Counted from the first letter of the stretch, positions 8,099 to 18,230 are shown. The stretch is 64,000 nucleotides of DNA from Photobacterium salinisoli (GCF_003614885.1 NZ_QZMS01000007.1:1612001-1676000), one strand, 5' to 3'. Numbers and translations: made by a program. The notes: generated from the letters alone by a model not told the origin.

Positions 8099-8683
8099 AT
8101 GAGCGGAATCTTAATTGCTATTATAGCTATCGCTGTCCTTGCTGCGATTTTTGGCCTGATCCTGGGCTTTGCTGCAGTTCGCTTCAAAGTCGAATCGGAT
8201 CCAATTGTTGAACAAATCGATGCCATCCTGCCACAGACCCAATGTGGTCAGTGCGGCTATCCTGGCTGTCGTCCTTATGCCGAGGCAATAGCCAATGGCG
8301 ATGAAATCAACAAGTGTCCGCCGGGTGGACAGGCGACCATCGAAAAGCTGGCCGATTTAATGGGTGTTGAAGTCAAAGACTCGGCCCATGATGCAGAAAA
8401 AAGCATAAAAAAAGTGGCTTTTATTCATGAAGATATGTGTATCGGCTGCACCAAATGCATCCAAGCTTGTCCGGTTGATGCTATTGCGGGTGCGACAAAA
8501 GCGCTGCATACCGTTATCAAAGATGAGTGTACCGGCTGTGATCTCTGCGTTGCCCCCTGCCCGACGGATTGCATTGAGATGATCCCGGTTGAATCGACGC
8601 CTGAAAGCTGGCGCTGGAACCTGGATCAAATACCCGTGGTCAATCTTCCTGCCACTGAGCACCACGGTAATAAGGTAGAATAA
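8099..8683 (+). CDS. rnfB: iron-sulfur electron-transfer subunit RnfB (RsxB)
   Basis: 194 residues. A membrane helix (about 4-27) anchors the protein, followed by a 4Fe-4S domain with cysteines C49, C52, C57 and C73 and a two-cluster ferredoxin domain with C114-C117-C120-C124 and C144-C147-C150-C154. It is the likely ferredoxin entry point of the Rnf complex. Starts two bases after the rnfA stop and ends five bases before rnfC, in keeping with one operon. Confidence 0.97.
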   Translation: MSGILIAIIAIAVLAAIFGLILGFAAVRFKVESDPIVEQIDAILPQTQCGQCGYPGCRPYAEAIANGDEINKCPPGGQATIEKLADLMGVEVKDSAHDAEKSIKKVAFIHEDMCIGCTKCIQACPVDAIAGATKALHTVIKDECTGCDLCVAPCPTDCIEMIPVESTPESWRWNLDQIPVVNLPATEHHGNKVE

Positions 8684-8688
8684 CCGTC

Positions 8689-10875
8689 ATGCTGTCTATT
8701 ATTGAACAACTCAAATTAGGAAAGCTTTGGGATTTTCCGGGTGGTATCCATCCGCCAGAACAAAAAACACAATCAAACCAAAGCCCGATTTCAGACGCCT
8801 TTTTACCCGATGAGCTAGTCATTCCGCTCAAGCAACACCTAGGTGCAGTCGGTAGTCTGTCTGTTGCTGTGGGTGATAAGGTGCTAAAAGGCCAGGCACT
8901 GACCTATACCGATGTCGCTCTGAGCGTTCCGGTGCATGCGCCAACTTCCGGTGTCATTGCAGCTATTGAAGCGAGAACCATCGCTCACCCTTCCGGTTTG
9001 TCCGATCGCTGCATCATCCTCAAACCCGATGGAAAAGACAGCTGGGGCACGAAACACAGCATCGCCAACTATCTTGAGACCGAACCGGCTGACCTGATTG
9101 AGCATATCCGCAGCTGTGGTATTTCCGGTATGGGCGGCGCAGGCTTTCCTACCGCACGTAAACTGCAAAGCGCGTCAGGTAAAACCGACCTGTTAATCAT
9201 TAACGCCGCAGAATGCGAGCCTTATATCACGGCCGATGATCGTCTCATGCAGGACTATGCCGATGACATAGTGGAAGGTATTCGCATCATCAGCCATATC
9301 CTCAAACCTAAAATGACTGTCATCGGGATTGAGGACAATAAGCCAGAAGCCATTGCAGCACTGACTCAGGCGGTTAAAGAAGCAGACAACATACTGATCC
9401 GGGTGATCCCGACTAAGTACCCCTCAGGCGGTGAAAAACAGCTGATCAAAATTCTGACCGGAAGAGAAGTCCCGACGCAGGGAATCCCGGCAGATATTGG
9501 CATTATGATGCAGAATATCGGCACAGCGCACGCCATAAAAAAAGCCGTCATTGACGGCGAGCCGCTTATTCAGCGTGTGGTGACCATAACGGGTCAGACC
9601 GTCAGTACCCCCTGTAATACCTGGGCCTTACTGGGCACACCTGTGCAGGCATTGCTCAATCGTCATGGCTATAACATCGACAAAAAACAGCCTCGCGTGA
9701 TTATGGGCGGCCCTATGATGGGCTTTACCTTGCCACACACTCAAGTACCCATCACCAAAACGGCTAACTGCATACTTGCGCCAAGTCGCAAAGAGCTCAG
9801 TGCGCCGGGCGATGAAATGTCCTGTATCCGCTGTACTGCCTGTGCAGAAGCGTGCCCGGTTTCCCTGTTACCCCAGCAGTTACAGTGGTATGCCAAAGAC
9901 GGCGACTATGACAAGTGCGAAGAATATAATCTGTTCGACTGCATAGAATGCGGGGCTTGTGCTTATGTTTGCCCCAGCGAAATTCCTCTTGTTCATTATT
10001 ATCGCCAGGCCAAAGCGGAAATCCGTCACAGAAAACAGGATGCGTTAAGTGCCGAGCGTGCCAAACAGCGCTTCGAGGCCAAAAACGCCCGGATGGAACG
10101 GGAAAAAGAAGAACGTGAGCAACGCTTCCAGAAAGCGGCTGAACAACGCCGTAAAGACATGGCAGCCAAAGGTGGCGATGATGCCGTGGCCGCCGCGATT
10201 GCCCGGGTAAAAGCGAAAAAAGAAGCAGATGCCGGTGCTGAGGTTAAACCTGCCGTGGCTGCCGCAATTGCCAAGGCCAAAGCCAAGCAGGCTGAGGCCC
10301 AGGCAAAAGCACAATCCGCTGCACCGGGTGACACAGCCGTGCCTGACAACAGTGAAATGGCAAAACTGCGCGAAGAGCGTAAACGCCAGGCCCGTGAACG
10401 GAAAGCCGCCAAAGCCACGGCGGAAGCCAATACGCCGCTAACCGAGCCCGAAACCGCCAAGCCGTCCGAGACCGATCCGAAAAAAGCCGCCGTTGCGGCT
10501 GCCATTGCCCGCGCCAAAGCCCGTAAAGCCGCGCAAGCGGCTGAATCACAAACTGACGAACCGGCTGATGCTGTAGCAGACGAGCAGGCAACCACTGACG
10601 CTCAGGCCGATCCGAAAAAAGCCGCCGTTGCGGCTGCCATTGCCCGCGCCAAAGCCCGTAAAGCCGCGCAAGCGGCTGAACAACAAGCAGACGAACCGGC
10701 TGACGCTGTAGCAAACGAGCAGGCAACCACTGACGCTCAGGCCGATGCGAAAAAAGCCGCCGTTGCGGCTGCCATTGCCCGTGCCAAAGCCCGTAAAGCC
10801 GCGCAAGCGGCAGAGAAAGAAGCCGCTGATAAGAGGGCGGAAAACAACCACAAACCCAACGAGGAAAACAAGTAG
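8689..10875 (+). CDS. rnfC: NADH-binding subunit RnfC (RsxC) with repetitive C-terminal tail
   Basis: 728 residues. The conserved part carries the NADH/FMN domain ([22 protein letters not shown] motifs near 150-180) and two 4Fe-4S motifs, [12 protein letters not shown] near 378-389 and [12 protein letters not shown] near 417-428. After about residue 440 it becomes a charged, alanine-rich coiled tail with repeated [20 protein letters not shown] units. This tail is variable in length among gammaproteobacterial RnfC proteins. At DNA level it contains near-identical 135-bp tandem repeats, so its length could change between strains. Its TAG stop overlaps the rnfD GTG start. Confidence 0.96.
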   Translation: MLSIIEQLKLGKLWDFPGGIHPPEQKTQSNQSPISDAFLPDELVIPLKQHLGAVGSLSVAVGDKVLKGQALTYTDVALSVPVHAPTSGVIAAIEARTIAHPSGLSDRCIILKPDGKDSWGTKHSIANYLETEPADLIEHIRSCGISGMGGAGFPTARKLQSASGKTDLLIINAAECEPYITADDRLMQDYADDIVEGIRIISHILKPKMTVIGIEDNKPEAIAALTQAVKEADNILIRVIPTKYPSGGEKQLIKILTGREVPTQGIPADIGIMMQNIGTAHAIKKAVIDGEPLIQRVVTITGQTVSTPCNTWALLGTPVQALLNRHGYNIDKKQPRVIMGGPMMGFTLPHTQVPITKTANCILAPSRKELSAPGDEMSCIRCTACAEACPVSLLPQQLQWYAKDGDYDKCEEYNLFDCIECGACAYVCPSEIPLVHYYRQAKAEIRHRKQDALSAERAKQRFEAKNARMEREKEEREQRFQKAAEQRRKDMAAKGGDDAVAAAIARVKAKKEADAGAEVKPAVAAAIAKAKAKQAEAQAKAQSAAPGDTAVPDNSEMAKLREERKRQARERKAAKATAEANTPLTEPETAKPSETDPKKAAVAAAIARAKARKAAQAAESQTDEPADAVADEQATTDAQADPKKAAVAAAIARAKARKAAQAAEQQADEPADAVANEQATTDAQADAKKAAVAAAIARAKARKAAQAAEKEAADKRAENNHKPNEENK
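10474..10820 (+). repeat. 135-bp tandem repeat inside rnfC, about 2.6 copies
   Basis: Copies start at 10474, 10609 and 10744, exactly 135 bp (45 codons) apart, each opening with GATCCGAAAAAAGCCGCC or a one-base variant. The first two full units are nearly identical in DNA sequence, implying recent duplication or recombination homogenisation. The unit length keeps the reading frame, so copy-number change would only lengthen or shorten the tail. Confidence 0.9.
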
Positions 10876-11921
10876 TGGCTTTTAATATTACCAGTTCTCC
10901 CCATGCACACAGCCGTCGCAGTACCAATGACATCATGCGAAATGTCATTCTCTGCTGCGGCCTTGGATTTGCCGCACAGTGGTATTTTTTCGGATGGGGT
11001 GTTGTCTTTCAGGTTTTATTCGCAGGAGCGCTGGCCGTTCTGGCCGAATGCCTTGTCCTGACATTACGAAAACGCCCTCTTCGTCAGGTTCGGGACAACA
11101 GCGCCTTATTGACCGGGATTTTGCTGGGGCTGTCCATACCGCCTCTGGCACCGTGGTGGATAGCCGTCATTGGTATTGTCTTTGCCATCATCATTGCTAA
11201 ACACCTGTACGGCGGACTGGGGCAGAACCTGTTTAATCCGGCCATGGTCGCTTATGTGGTGCTGTTGATCTCCTTTCCGGTGCCGATGACATCCTGGCTG
11301 CCGCCGGCTTCGATAAGCGATCATCCGGTGACTATGATAGAAAGCCTGCATGTGATCTTTACAGGATTTACGGCTGATGGCTTCAGTGTTCACCAGTTAC
11401 GTAACGGCATTGATGGCGTAACCATGGCCACCCCGCTGGATACCCTAAAAACCGCCATGAAAGCCGGTTATACGGCATCTGAAGCAATGGAAAGCCCGGT
11501 GTTTGGCGCGCTGGCGGGTATCGGCTGGACCTGGGTTAATCTGGGTTTCTTGCTAGGCGGTATGGTGCTGCTGAAACTACGAATTATTCAATGGCAAATT
11601 CCGGTTGCCATGCTGTCGTCTCTTTTTGTGATCAGCTTCCTCGGGTACATCATCAGTCCTGATGGCGCTGCGTCCCCCTTGATTCACCTGTTTTCAGGGG
11701 CGACCATGTTAGGGGCCTTTTTCATTGCCACGGATCCTGTTTCGGCATCCACCACTCTGCGCGGACGTCTTATTTTCGGTGCCATGGTTGGTATTCTGAC
11801 CTATCTGATCCGCACTTTTGGTGGTTTCCCGGATGGCGTGGCCTTTAGCGTACTCTTGGCCAACATGTGTGTTCCGCTGATTGATTACTACACTCGCCCG
11901 CGGACTTACGGTCATTCATAG
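10875..11921 (+). CDS. rnfD: flavin-bearing membrane subunit RnfD (RsxD)
   Basis: 348 residues, multi-span membrane protein homologous to NqrB. The GVTMATPL motif at 181-188 holds the threonine that carries covalent FMN in this family. Starts with GTG at 10875, which shares its G with the rnfC TAG stop, so expression is probably by translational coupling. The later [18 protein letters not shown] segment is also conserved in the family. rnfG follows after eight bases. Confidence 0.96.
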   Translation: MAFNITSSPHAHSRRSTNDIMRNVILCCGLGFAAQWYFFGWGVVFQVLFAGALAVLAECLVLTLRKRPLRQVRDNSALLTGILLGLSIPPLAPWWIAVIGIVFAIIIAKHLYGGLGQNLFNPAMVAYVVLLISFPVPMTSWLPPASISDHPVTMIESLHVIFTGFTADGFSVHQLRNGIDGVTMATPLDTLKTAMKAGYTASEAMESPVFGALAGIGWTWVNLGFLLGGMVLLKLRIIQWQIPVAMLSSLFVISFLGYIISPDGAASPLIHLFSGATMLGAFFIATDPVSASTTLRGRLIFGAMVGILTYLIRTFGGFPDGVAFSVLLANMCVPLIDYYTRPRTYGHS

Positions 11922-11929
11922 GAGCACCC

Positions 11930-12565
11930 ATGATACTGAAAAATATGCAAAAAAATGGTGGCATTCTGGCTGTTTCTGCTTTGCTTGCAACCGCCTTGGT
12001 CGCCCTGACGCATCAGGTAACCGCCTCACGTATCCAAGAGCAGGAGCAAAAGCAACTGCTGCAGGTACTCAATCAGGTTATCCCGAAAGAAAATCATGAC
12101 AACGAGCTCTACAAAAGCTGTACGCTGATTAGCAATCAGGCCTTTCTTGGTACCAGCGAGCCGATGCCGGCCTATCTGGCAACCAAAGACGGCCAGCCGA
12201 ATGGCGTAGCCATTGAAGCCATCGCACCGGATGGCTATAACGGCACAATTAAGCTGATTGTCGGGCTGGATATGACAGGCACAGTCACCGGGGTACGCGT
12301 ACTGGCGCATCAGGAAACACCGGGACTGGGCGATAAAATCGACACCCGGATTACTGACTGGATTTACAGCTTCACCGGACGCAAACTTAACGGTGAGAAA
12401 GACCCTGCATGGGCAGTACGTAAAGACGGCGGTGAGTTCGACCAGTTTACTGGCGCCACAATCACGCCACGCGCCGTGGTGAATTCCGTCAAGCGAGTGT
12501 CGCTGTATTTTAACCAGTATCAGGATACGCTTTTTACTCAACCGGCTAACTGCGAAGGAGCCTGA
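11930..12565 (+). CDS. rnfG: FMN-binding subunit RnfG (RsxG)
   Basis: 211 residues, one N-terminal membrane helix (about 11-29) and a periplasmic FMN-binding domain. The TGAT motif at 174-177 gives covalent FMN attachment at T177, as in NqrC and RnfG; the [13 protein letters not shown] segment is also family-typical. Preceded by a GGAGCACC ribosome site. Needs the ApbE flavin transferase, which is not in this window. Confidence 0.96.
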   Translation: MILKNMQKNGGILAVSALLATALVALTHQVTASRIQEQEQKQLLQVLNQVIPKENHDNELYKSCTLISNQAFLGTSEPMPAYLATKDGQPNGVAIEAIAPDGYNGTIKLIVGLDMTGTVTGVRVLAHQETPGLGDKIDTRITDWIYSFTGRKLNGEKDPAWAVRKDGGEFDQFTGATITPRAVVNSVKRVSLYFNQYQDTLFTQPANCEGA

Positions 12566-12570
12566 GCAAA

Positions 12571-13275
12571 ATGAGTTCAACGCCAAATAACGAACTGATG
12601 GCTAACGGGCTGTGGCACAACAACCCGGCTATCGTGCAGCTACTGGGGTTATGCCCGCTGCTGGCAGTCTCTGCCACAGTCACCAACGCCCTTGGACTGG
12701 GTATTGCTACTACCTTGGTGTTAGTAGGTTCTAACCTGATTGTGTCTCTCATTCGGGAATGGGTGCCCAATGAAATCCGAATTCCGATCTTTGTGATGAT
12801 CATTGCAGCACTGGTTACCTGTGTTCAGCTGCTGATGAATGCTTACACTTACGGTCTGTTTTTGTCCCTGGGGATCTTTATTCCCCTGATAGTGACCAAC
12901 TGCATCATCATTGGTCGCGCCGAATCCTTTGCCTCAAAAAATGCTCCCATGCCAGCCGTTATTGACGGGCTCTGGATGGGACTGGGCATGACTGCCGTTC
13001 TGGTAGTATTAGGTGCAGGACGTGAGATTCTGGGTAACGGCACCTTGTTTGACGGTGCTGACCGCTTGCTGGGTGACTGGGCCTCAGTGCTACGAATCGA
13101 AATCTTCAGCACTGAAAACAACTTTCTGCTGGCAATGTTGCCACCGGGCGCCTTTATTGGGGTCGGCTTCCTGATTGCCATCAAGAACATTATTGACAAA
13201 AAACAAGCTGAAAAAACACAGGCTGCAGAGAAAAAACCTGAAATCGAGCGGGTTCGTATTACCTCTGCGAACTGA
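12571..13275 (+). CDS. rnfE: ion-translocating oxidoreductase subunit RnfE (RsxE)
   Basis: 234 residues, six predicted membrane segments, paralogue of RnfA with the [20 protein letters not shown] and [12 protein letters not shown] motifs carrying the paired cysteines. Last gene of the rnf operon. A positively and negatively charged, alanine/lysine-rich C-terminal tail faces the cytoplasm. nth begins 114 bp further on, a pairing found in many gammaproteobacteria, with a hairpin in the gap. Confidence 0.96.
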   Translation: MSSTPNNELMANGLWHNNPAIVQLLGLCPLLAVSATVTNALGLGIATTLVLVGSNLIVSLIREWVPNEIRIPIFVMIIAALVTCVQLLMNAYTYGLFLSLGIFIPLIVTNCIIIGRAESFASKNAPMPAVIDGLWMGLGMTAVLVVLGAGREILGNGTLFDGADRLLGDWASVLRIEIFSTENNFLLAMLPPGAFIGVGFLIAIKNIIDKKQAEKTQAAEKKPEIERVRITSAN

Positions 13276-13322
13276 TTTTCACATGGCTTTCATTATGTTG
13301 GAAGCTCAGCAACATTGATCAC

Positions 13323-13363
13323 GGTGACTGGCATTCCCTACGGTTTTATCTGTGCCGGTCACC
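13323..13363. other. hairpin between rnfE and nth
   Basis: GGTGACTGGCA (13323-13333) pairs with TGCCGGTCACC (13353-13363) in an 11-bp stem with one G-T pair and a 19-base loop. There is no T-run, so it is not a standard terminator; it may limit read-through into nth or protect processed rnf mRNA. Confidence 0.4.
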
Positions 13364-13389
13364 TGCCCTGCCGAACTTAGGAAGCGAGC

Positions 13390-14031
13390 ATGAACAATCA
13401 GAAACGCGTTCAAATCCTTGAGCGATTGCGGGCTAATAACCCGCACCCGGAAACGGAACTTCACTGGAGCAACCCGTTTGAATTGCTGATAGCCGTATTA
13501 CTCTCAGCGCAGGCGACCGATGTCAGCGTCAATAAGGCCACCGCCAAACTGTATCCTGTCGCCAATACACCGGAAGGCATGCTGGAACTGGGTGTCGAAG
13601 GCGTTAAAGAATATATCAAGACCATTGGTCTGTTTAATTCGAAAGCAGAAAATGTCATCAAAACCTGCCGCATTCTGGTTGAGAAGCACGGCGGTGAAAT
13701 ACCTGAGAACCGTGAAGCACTGGAAGCCTTACCGGGCGTAGGCCGTAAAACGGCCAATGTCGTGCTCAATACCGCTTTTGGCTGGCCGACTATCGCTGTT
13801 GATACTCATATCTTCCGGGTGTCCAATCGAACAAAATTAGCCATGGGCAAGAATGTCGACGAAGTCGAACAAAAGCTGCTGAAAGTGGTGCCTAAAGAAT
13901 TCAAAGTCGATGTCCACCACTGGCTAATCCTGCATGGACGTTACACTTGTGTGGCCCGTAAGCCCCGCTGCGGTAGCTGCATTATTGAAGATCTCTGTGA
14001 ATTTAAAGACAAAGTCTATCCCGCTGAATAA
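13390..14031 (+). CDS. nth: endonuclease III
   Basis: 213 residues. Bifunctional DNA glycosylase/AP lyase for oxidised pyrimidines. The helix-hairpin-helix LPGVGRKTA includes catalytic lysine K120, and D138 (VDTHIFRV) completes the active site. The C-terminal iron-sulfur cluster has the full C187-X6-C194-X2-C197-X5-C203 pattern. GGAAGCGAGC before the ATG gives a ribosome site. Downstream gloA follows after 22 bases. Confidence 0.98.
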   Translation: MNNQKRVQILERLRANNPHPETELHWSNPFELLIAVLLSAQATDVSVNKATAKLYPVANTPEGMLELGVEGVKEYIKTIGLFNSKAENVIKTCRILVEKHGGEIPENREALEALPGVGRKTANVVLNTAFGWPTIAVDTHIFRVSNRTKLAMGKNVDEVEQKLLKVVPKEFKVDVHHWLILHGRYTCVARKPRCGSCIIEDLCEFKDKVYPAE

Positions 14032-14053
14032 GCACTAATCCGAGGAGAGAAAA

Positions 14054-14446
14054 ATGGCAAACGGACGCATTCTGCACACCATGTTACGCGTGGGTGATCT
14101 GGACCGTTCAATCGCTTTCTACACAGACATCATGGGCATGAAGCTGTTAAGAAAGTCGGATAACGAGGCCTATCAGTACACTCTGGCGTTTGTCGGTTAT
14201 GCAGATGAATCTGAAGGTGCTGTCATCGAACTCACTTATAACTGGGGCACCAGTGAATACGACATGGGCAACGCTTATGGTCATATCGCGATTGGCGTCG
14301 AGGATATCTATACCACCTGTGAGGCCATTAAAGCCTCAGGGGGGAACATCACCCGCGAACCGGGGCCGGTCAAAGGCGGTACAACGCATATTGCCTTTGT
14401 TCGCGATCCTGACGGCTACCAGATTGAGCTGATCCAGCGCAGCTGA
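14054..14446 (+). CDS. gloA: lactoylglutathione lyase (glyoxalase I)
   Basis: 130 residues, metal-dependent glyoxalase I converting the methylglyoxal-glutathione hemithioacetal to lactoylglutathione. The four metal ligands align with E. coli GloA shifted by three residues: H8, E59, H77 and E125. A GGAGAG ribosome site precedes the ATG. Probably co-transcribed with nth; a strong hairpin closes the unit at 14488. Confidence 0.97.
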   Translation: MANGRILHTMLRVGDLDRSIAFYTDIMGMKLLRKSDNEAYQYTLAFVGYADESEGAVIELTYNWGTSEYDMGNAYGHIAIGVEDIYTTCEAIKASGGNITREPGPVKGGTTHIAFVRDPDGYQIELIQRS

Positions 14447-14487
14447 TTCACCGCATCACGCGCTGTATATACTCGTTTCGCATACTA

Positions 14488-14517
14488 AAAGAGGGCAGGA
14501 TAATTCCTGCCCTCTTT
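14488..14517. terminator. bidirectional terminator after gloA
   Basis: AAAGAGGGCAGG (14488-14499) pairs perfectly with CCTGCCCTCTTT (14506-14517); A-run on one side and T-run on the other, serving gloA and the convergent small exported-protein gene. Confidence 0.85.
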
Positions 14518-14554
14518 GATGACAGCGACAGGCGGTGCTCACACCGACAAGTCG

Positions 14555-14899
14555 CTACTCTACTTTGCCAAAATATTCTGTCACTTCCGCCCGGTAGTTC
14601 TCTTCCTGACTGCCAGGATCCATGACATCCACTGAGTAATACGGCATTTTCGACTCTTTCAGCTTTTCTATCACGTTCTCAGTCAGGTTTTCCGGGCTAA
14701 TAGAACTGAACACCTCATAAGTGGCCGCTCTGTTTAATCCCATCTCTTCAGCCTGCTCCTTTGTGATGAGCTGTGCCTGAGTTGCTGCCGCAACCTCCTC
14801 TTTCATTGTTTCTAAGCCACTGTTCACTACGCCTTTGTCATCTGCAAAGACGGGAGAAGCAGCGATCATTATCACCATAGCCAAGAGTTGCCGTTTCAT
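14555..14899 (-). CDS. small exported protein of unknown function, 114 aa
   Basis: Begins with a clear signal peptide (MKRQLLAMVIMIAASPVFA, cleavage expected after the AFA-type site at about residue 19), leaving a mature acidic periplasmic protein of about 95 residues. The mature part looks mostly helical in its first half (KEEVAAATQAQLITKEQAEEMG). There is no lipobox and no cysteine. I do not recognise the family. It sits alone between gloA and a Fur-regulated superoxide dismutase, transcribed away from the latter. Confidence 0.72.
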   Translation of the reverse strand: MKRQLLAMVIMIAASPVFADDKGVVNSGLETMKEEVAAATQAQLITKEQAEEMGLNRAATYEVFSSISPENLTENVIEKLKESKMPYYSVDVMDPGSQEENYRAEVTEYFGKVE

Positions 14900-15023
14900 T
14901 TTTTCACCACGCTTTTTCTATTGTTATGTCGGATCAACGATCCTTGCTTCTATCAATCTAGCGTGTTTTGGCTATCTCTCTTCTTCAATAATGAGAACTG
15001 GCAAGAGTACATGACCTGGCACT

Positions 15024-15053
15024 ATTGATAATGAGAAACGATATCATTATTAT
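15024..15053. promoter_or_regulatory. Fur box in front of the Mn-type sod gene
   Basis: GATAATGA at 15027-15034 and ATCATTATT at 15042-15050 form an inverted repeat resembling the Fur consensus GATAATGATAATCATTATC. It lies about 25-50 bp upstream of the sodA ATG, overlapping the likely promoter. This fits iron repression of a manganese enzyme. Confidence 0.72.
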
Positions 15054-15077
15054 TTACCAAACACAGGAGGAACTTTT

Positions 15078-15689
15078 ATGTCATTTACTTTCCCAGCATT
15101 ACCTTATTCTTATGATGCGCTCGAACCTTACATTGATGCCAAAACCATGGAAGTGCATCACAGCCGTCATCATAAAACCTACTTCGATAAATTCATCAAC
15201 GCCATTGAAAACACCGATCTCGAACAACTCAGCTTGAAAGACATTTTTTCGCGGGTCTCCGAGCTCAGCCCTGCTGTCAGAAATCACGGCGGGGGCTATT
15301 ACAACCACAACCTCTACTGGCAATGCATGTCACCCAATGGCGGTGGGCAGCCTGTCGGCCTGCTGGCAGAAGCAATTCGATGCCACTTCGGCAGTTTTGA
15401 GGATTTCAAAACCGCATTTTCAGACGCCGCAGCTGCCCACTTCGGATCCGGCTTTATCTGGTTGTCTGTCACTGACGGGCGATTGGAGATTTCCTCAACC
15501 CCGAATCAGGATAATCCCCTGATGGATGTGGTGGAAAAACGCGGTACCCCAATCCTTGCCCTTGATGTGTGGGAACATGCTTACTACCTGACGTATCAGA
15601 ATAAGCGTCCCGACTACATCAGTGCCTGGTGGCAGGTGGTTGACTGGGATCAGGTAGAACAACATTACCTGGATGCACTTCATCAATAA
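15078..15689 (+). CDS. sodA: superoxide dismutase, Mn-type
   Basis: 203 residues. Metal ligands are H27, H77, D163 and H167 (DVWEHAYY). It has a glycine where the iron enzyme has its active-site glutamine (GGGYYNH rather than NNAAQIWNH) and a glutamine in STPNQDNPLM (Q144), the pattern of manganese enzymes. A strong AGGAGG ribosome site precedes the ATG. The Fur box upstream supports SodA rather than a second SodB. A second gene for an unknown protein follows after 15 bases, so the two should be co-transcribed. Confidence 0.92.
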   Translation: MSFTFPALPYSYDALEPYIDAKTMEVHHSRHHKTYFDKFINAIENTDLEQLSLKDIFSRVSELSPAVRNHGGGYYNHNLYWQCMSPNGGGQPVGLLAEAIRCHFGSFEDFKTAFSDAAAAHFGSGFIWLSVTDGRLEISSTPNQDNPLMDVVEKRGTPILALDVWEHAYYLTYQNKRPDYISAWWQVVDWDQVEQHYLDALHQ

Positions 15690-15704
15690 GAAGGAAATGT
15701 AATC

Positions 15705-16148
15705 ATGAACGTGTCACGGTGGGAAATGCACACCTTGCTGGCAGCAGAAGCAGAGAAAGACCATAAGCCCATGACGTCAGTCATCCATTATCAGCTTGCG
15801 CTGTCTGAATCACAGCAATTAGAACCTGTCGATGGGAGTCTGGATGAGCTGGAAGAATTACTCGCCATTAAAGTGACGGCCTGTCACAACATGGCCAGTT
15901 TTTGGCGAAAGCAGGGGGACGGCGATTACGAGCTCAAATACCTGCAACTGGCATCCGAGCAGATCATGGCGCTGATTCCGCAATGCCCGAACCGTGACTG
16001 CGAAGCTTTCATCAGCTCTTTGGGTTGCTGTAAATCAGCGCTGATCGATTTTCTCAAACGCCACCCTAACCCCAAAGTGGCAAAACAGGTGGCGCATATC
16101 ACCACCAGCAACCAGTGTGAGCTTATTGCCAGGTTCCGCTTACAATGA
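15705..16148 (+). CDS. unknown cytoplasmic protein co-transcribed with sodA, 147 aa
   Basis: Helical, soluble, no signal peptide. The pattern of paired helices (AAEAEKDHKPMTSVIHYQLALSES ... KVTACHNMASFWRKQGDGDYELKYLQLASEQIMAL) resembles tetratricopeptide-type helical hairpins. It has five cysteines, including a CC pair and CPNRDC. I recall a Vibrio family of this kind (possibly DUF2753) next to sodA but cannot verify it. The 15-bp gap to sodA and a GAAGGAAATG ribosome site indicate an operon, so it is probably induced with SodA under iron limitation. Confidence 0.75.
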   Translation: MNVSRWEMHTLLAAEAEKDHKPMTSVIHYQLALSESQQLEPVDGSLDELEELLAIKVTACHNMASFWRKQGDGDYELKYLQLASEQIMALIPQCPNRDCEAFISSLGCCKSALIDFLKRHPNPKVAKQVAHITTSNQCELIARFRLQ

Positions 16149-16155
16149 GCGCCCT

Positions 16156-16191
16156 ATTCCCTCATTCGCAAGCACTGGCGGATGAGGGAAT
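16156..16191. terminator. hairpin between the sodA operon and motY
   Basis: ATTCCCTCATTCGC pairs with GCGGATGAGGGAAT in a 14-bp stem with one G-T pair. It lies between two convergent genes. There is little T-run on either side, so termination strength is uncertain. Confidence 0.5.
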
Positions 16192-16197
16192 CTCAAA

Positions 16198-17094
16198 TCA
16201 CATCAGGCTGGAAGTCCGGCCCATAGAAATCACAACACGTCTGTTTTTGTTACGCCCCAGCGGAGTACTGTTGTCCGCAATTGGACGTCGCTCACCGAAT
16301 CCCTGAACTTCGATGCGATCTTTTGGCAGACCCAAAGAGACAAAATACTGCTCCAGCTTTTCCGCACGGCGCTCTGATAAAGACTGGTTGGTATTTTTTC
16401 CGCCAGAAGAATCACTGTAAGTCGCAACCAAGATTAAATCGATGTCCTGACTGTATTTAATAAAATCGGCAATTTGCGCCAGACGCTTCTGTGATGCTTT
16501 GTTCAGCTCGTCGCTGTTTTTATCGTAATGCAGCACAGTAAAGGAGATATCCTCAAAGTTATACGGCAGCAAATTGGACAGACAAGTACTGAAAGTCTTG
16601 TAACCCGCACTGAATGCCACGGCAGACAGGCCGACTTCAATCCTTTCGTTTCTATGCTGCCAGTCCTGATAACTGAAGGTCGGTATTTTTCCTTCTTCAA
16701 GTTCCGACAACATGTTCCATGCCATCTGACCACCGACATAACCATCAAACTGCTTAAAGAATTTCAGTCGCGTCAATGGCTCTGCGGCATCACCGGGACG
16801 CCATCGCGGAGGCATAGACACCAGGCTGACATTACTGGTCTGTCCCAGCGGGCGACGCATTTTCAGTTCAAAGTCGAGGTTCATTTTTTTACTGGCACGG
16901 GATGTAAACTGCGCCTGACCAAAATTCGGGATGGCATGCTGCAACTGGCATTCCAGCGGCGTATCAACCACCATCTCCCAGGTGGATTCCCCGGGCGTCG
17001 CAACATAATATTTTCCCGCCCAAGCTGGCGAACAGGCACCCATCAGTGCTAAAGACCAAGCCCCCAGCTTCAATGGCAACGTCATTTTTATCAT
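16198..17094 (-). CDS. motY: sodium-type flagellar stator ring protein MotY
   Basis: About 298 residues (or 295 from the ATG at 17085). A signal peptide ending ACSPAWA precedes the mature [11 protein letters not shown] start. The N-terminal MotY-specific domain ([33 protein letters not shown]) forms the T ring around the Na+-driven PomA/PomB motor; the C-terminal OmpA-like domain ([51 protein letters not shown]) binds peptidoglycan. The start is uncertain between 17094 and 17085; neither has a strong ribosome site. Confidence 0.95.
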   Translation of the reverse strand: MIKMTLPLKLGAWSLALMGACSPAWAGKYYVATPGESTWEMVVDTPLECQLQHAIPNFGQAQFTSRASKKMNLDFELKMRRPLGQTSNVSLVSMPPRWRPGDAAEPLTRLKFFKQFDGYVGGQMAWNMLSELEEGKIPTFSYQDWQHRNERIEVGLSAVAFSAGYKTFSTCLSNLLPYNFEDISFTVLHYDKNSDELNKASQKRLAQIADFIKYSQDIDLILVATYSDSSGGKNTNQSLSERRAEKLEQYFVSLGLPKDRIEVQGFGERRPIADNSTPLGRNKNRRVVISMGRTSSLM

Positions 17095-17280
17095 CCCGGT
17101 ATAACCTACTTGCAAGTACTGGGTATTGTATCGGATTTTGTCGCAAAATCTTTAGCCACCGTTTTTCTTTCTGACAACCTCTCAGTATCAGTGCCCTGCC
17201 GTCACACCTTAACGGCAAGGGTTTAGCTTCTGAAGCAGATCTGACATAATGCTGGCCTCATTTTTATCAGCAACATTATC

Positions 17281-17940
17281 ATGAGCCAAGAAAACACATT
17301 AAATACCCTGAAAAGTCGCTTTCGTGGTTTCTTTCCTGTCGTTGTCGATGTAGAGACGGCTGGTTTCAACGCCAACACTGATGCTCTGCTTGAGATCTGT
17401 GCTGTCACCCTGACCATGGACGAAGAAGGATGGCTCAAACCTGCCAGCACACTGCATTTTCACATTACGCCTTTTGAAGGTGCAGTTATCCATCAGGAAG
17501 CATTGGATTTTAACGGTATCAAAGATCCGTTCAGCCCGTTACGTGGTGCGGTGACTGAAGAAGAAGCTCTGAAAGAAATCTATAAAGTCATACGTAAAGA
17601 GCAAAAGGAAGAAGGCTGTTCCCGCGCCATCATGGTGGCACACAATGCGAACTTTGATCACAGCTTCGTTATGGCCGCTTCAGAAAGGGCCAAGTTAAAG
17701 CGCATTCCCTTTCATCCTTTTGCTACCTTTGATACCGCAGCACTGAGTGGCCTGGCATTCGGGCAAACGGTGCTGGCAAAAGCCTGTGAAGCGGCAAATA
17801 TTCCATTTTGTAACAAAGAAGCTCATTCAGCCCTTTACGACACCGAACGAACCGCAGAATTATTTTGTGAGATCGTTAACAAATGGAAGAAATTAGGCGG
17901 ATGGCCAGTCGCCGCACTTCAAACAGAAGAAGAAGCTTAA
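17281..17940 (+). CDS. rnt: ribonuclease T
   Basis: 219 residues, DEDDh 3'-5' exonuclease that trims tRNA and 5S/23S rRNA 3' ends. The exonuclease motifs are present: VVDVETAGF (D23, E25), [10 protein letters not shown], and [10 protein letters not shown] near the C-terminus. Length agrees with the family. A terminator follows at 17981. Confidence 0.97.
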   Translation: MSQENTLNTLKSRFRGFFPVVVDVETAGFNANTDALLEICAVTLTMDEEGWLKPASTLHFHITPFEGAVIHQEALDFNGIKDPFSPLRGAVTEEEALKEIYKVIRKEQKEEGCSRAIMVAHNANFDHSFVMAASERAKLKRIPFHPFATFDTAALSGLAFGQTVLAKACEAANIPFCNKEAHSALYDTERTAELFCEIVNKWKKLGGWPVAALQTEEEA

Positions 17941-17980
17941 GATCAGACCTGAAACACAAACACTCATCAGACCTCCTACC

Positions 17981-18006
17981 AAAGCCCAGCCGTGCTGGGC
18001 TTTTTC
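17981..18006 (+). terminator. terminator of rnt
   Basis: AAAGCCCAGC-cgt-GCTGGGCTTT stem followed by Ts. Confidence 0.9.
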
Positions 18007-18230
18007 ACAAAAATGAAACAAACGTCCAATTTTAATCAAACGGAAGTTTAAAACGAAGATAAATAATACACCGTACAAATAACCTTTATCCACCCCAAAC
18101 AGCCTGTTACATATGGTTAACATTGGCGTAGCGAATCCTTATACTCCGTGTCTACAAGCTGATTCACCATTCATTCATGGATTGAAGAACGCGAAGCATA
18201 TCAAAAATAAACAACAAGAGAGGCAGCAGA
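18007..18230 (+). other. fadL-volA upstream region
   Basis: About 220 bp of AT-rich sequence with the fadL-volA promoter. I searched for the FadR core GGTCNGACC and did not find it here, although FadR controls fadL in E. coli. Confidence 0.4.

Noticed and set aside
10026..10948. Long antisense open frames within rnfC
   Set aside because: They mirror the alanine-rich repeats of rnfC; their products are low-complexity and they lack start signals.
15025..15237. Alternative frame starting upstream of and overlapping sodA
   Set aside because: It covers the Fur box and the first part of sodA in another frame, with no ribosome site and no protein signature.
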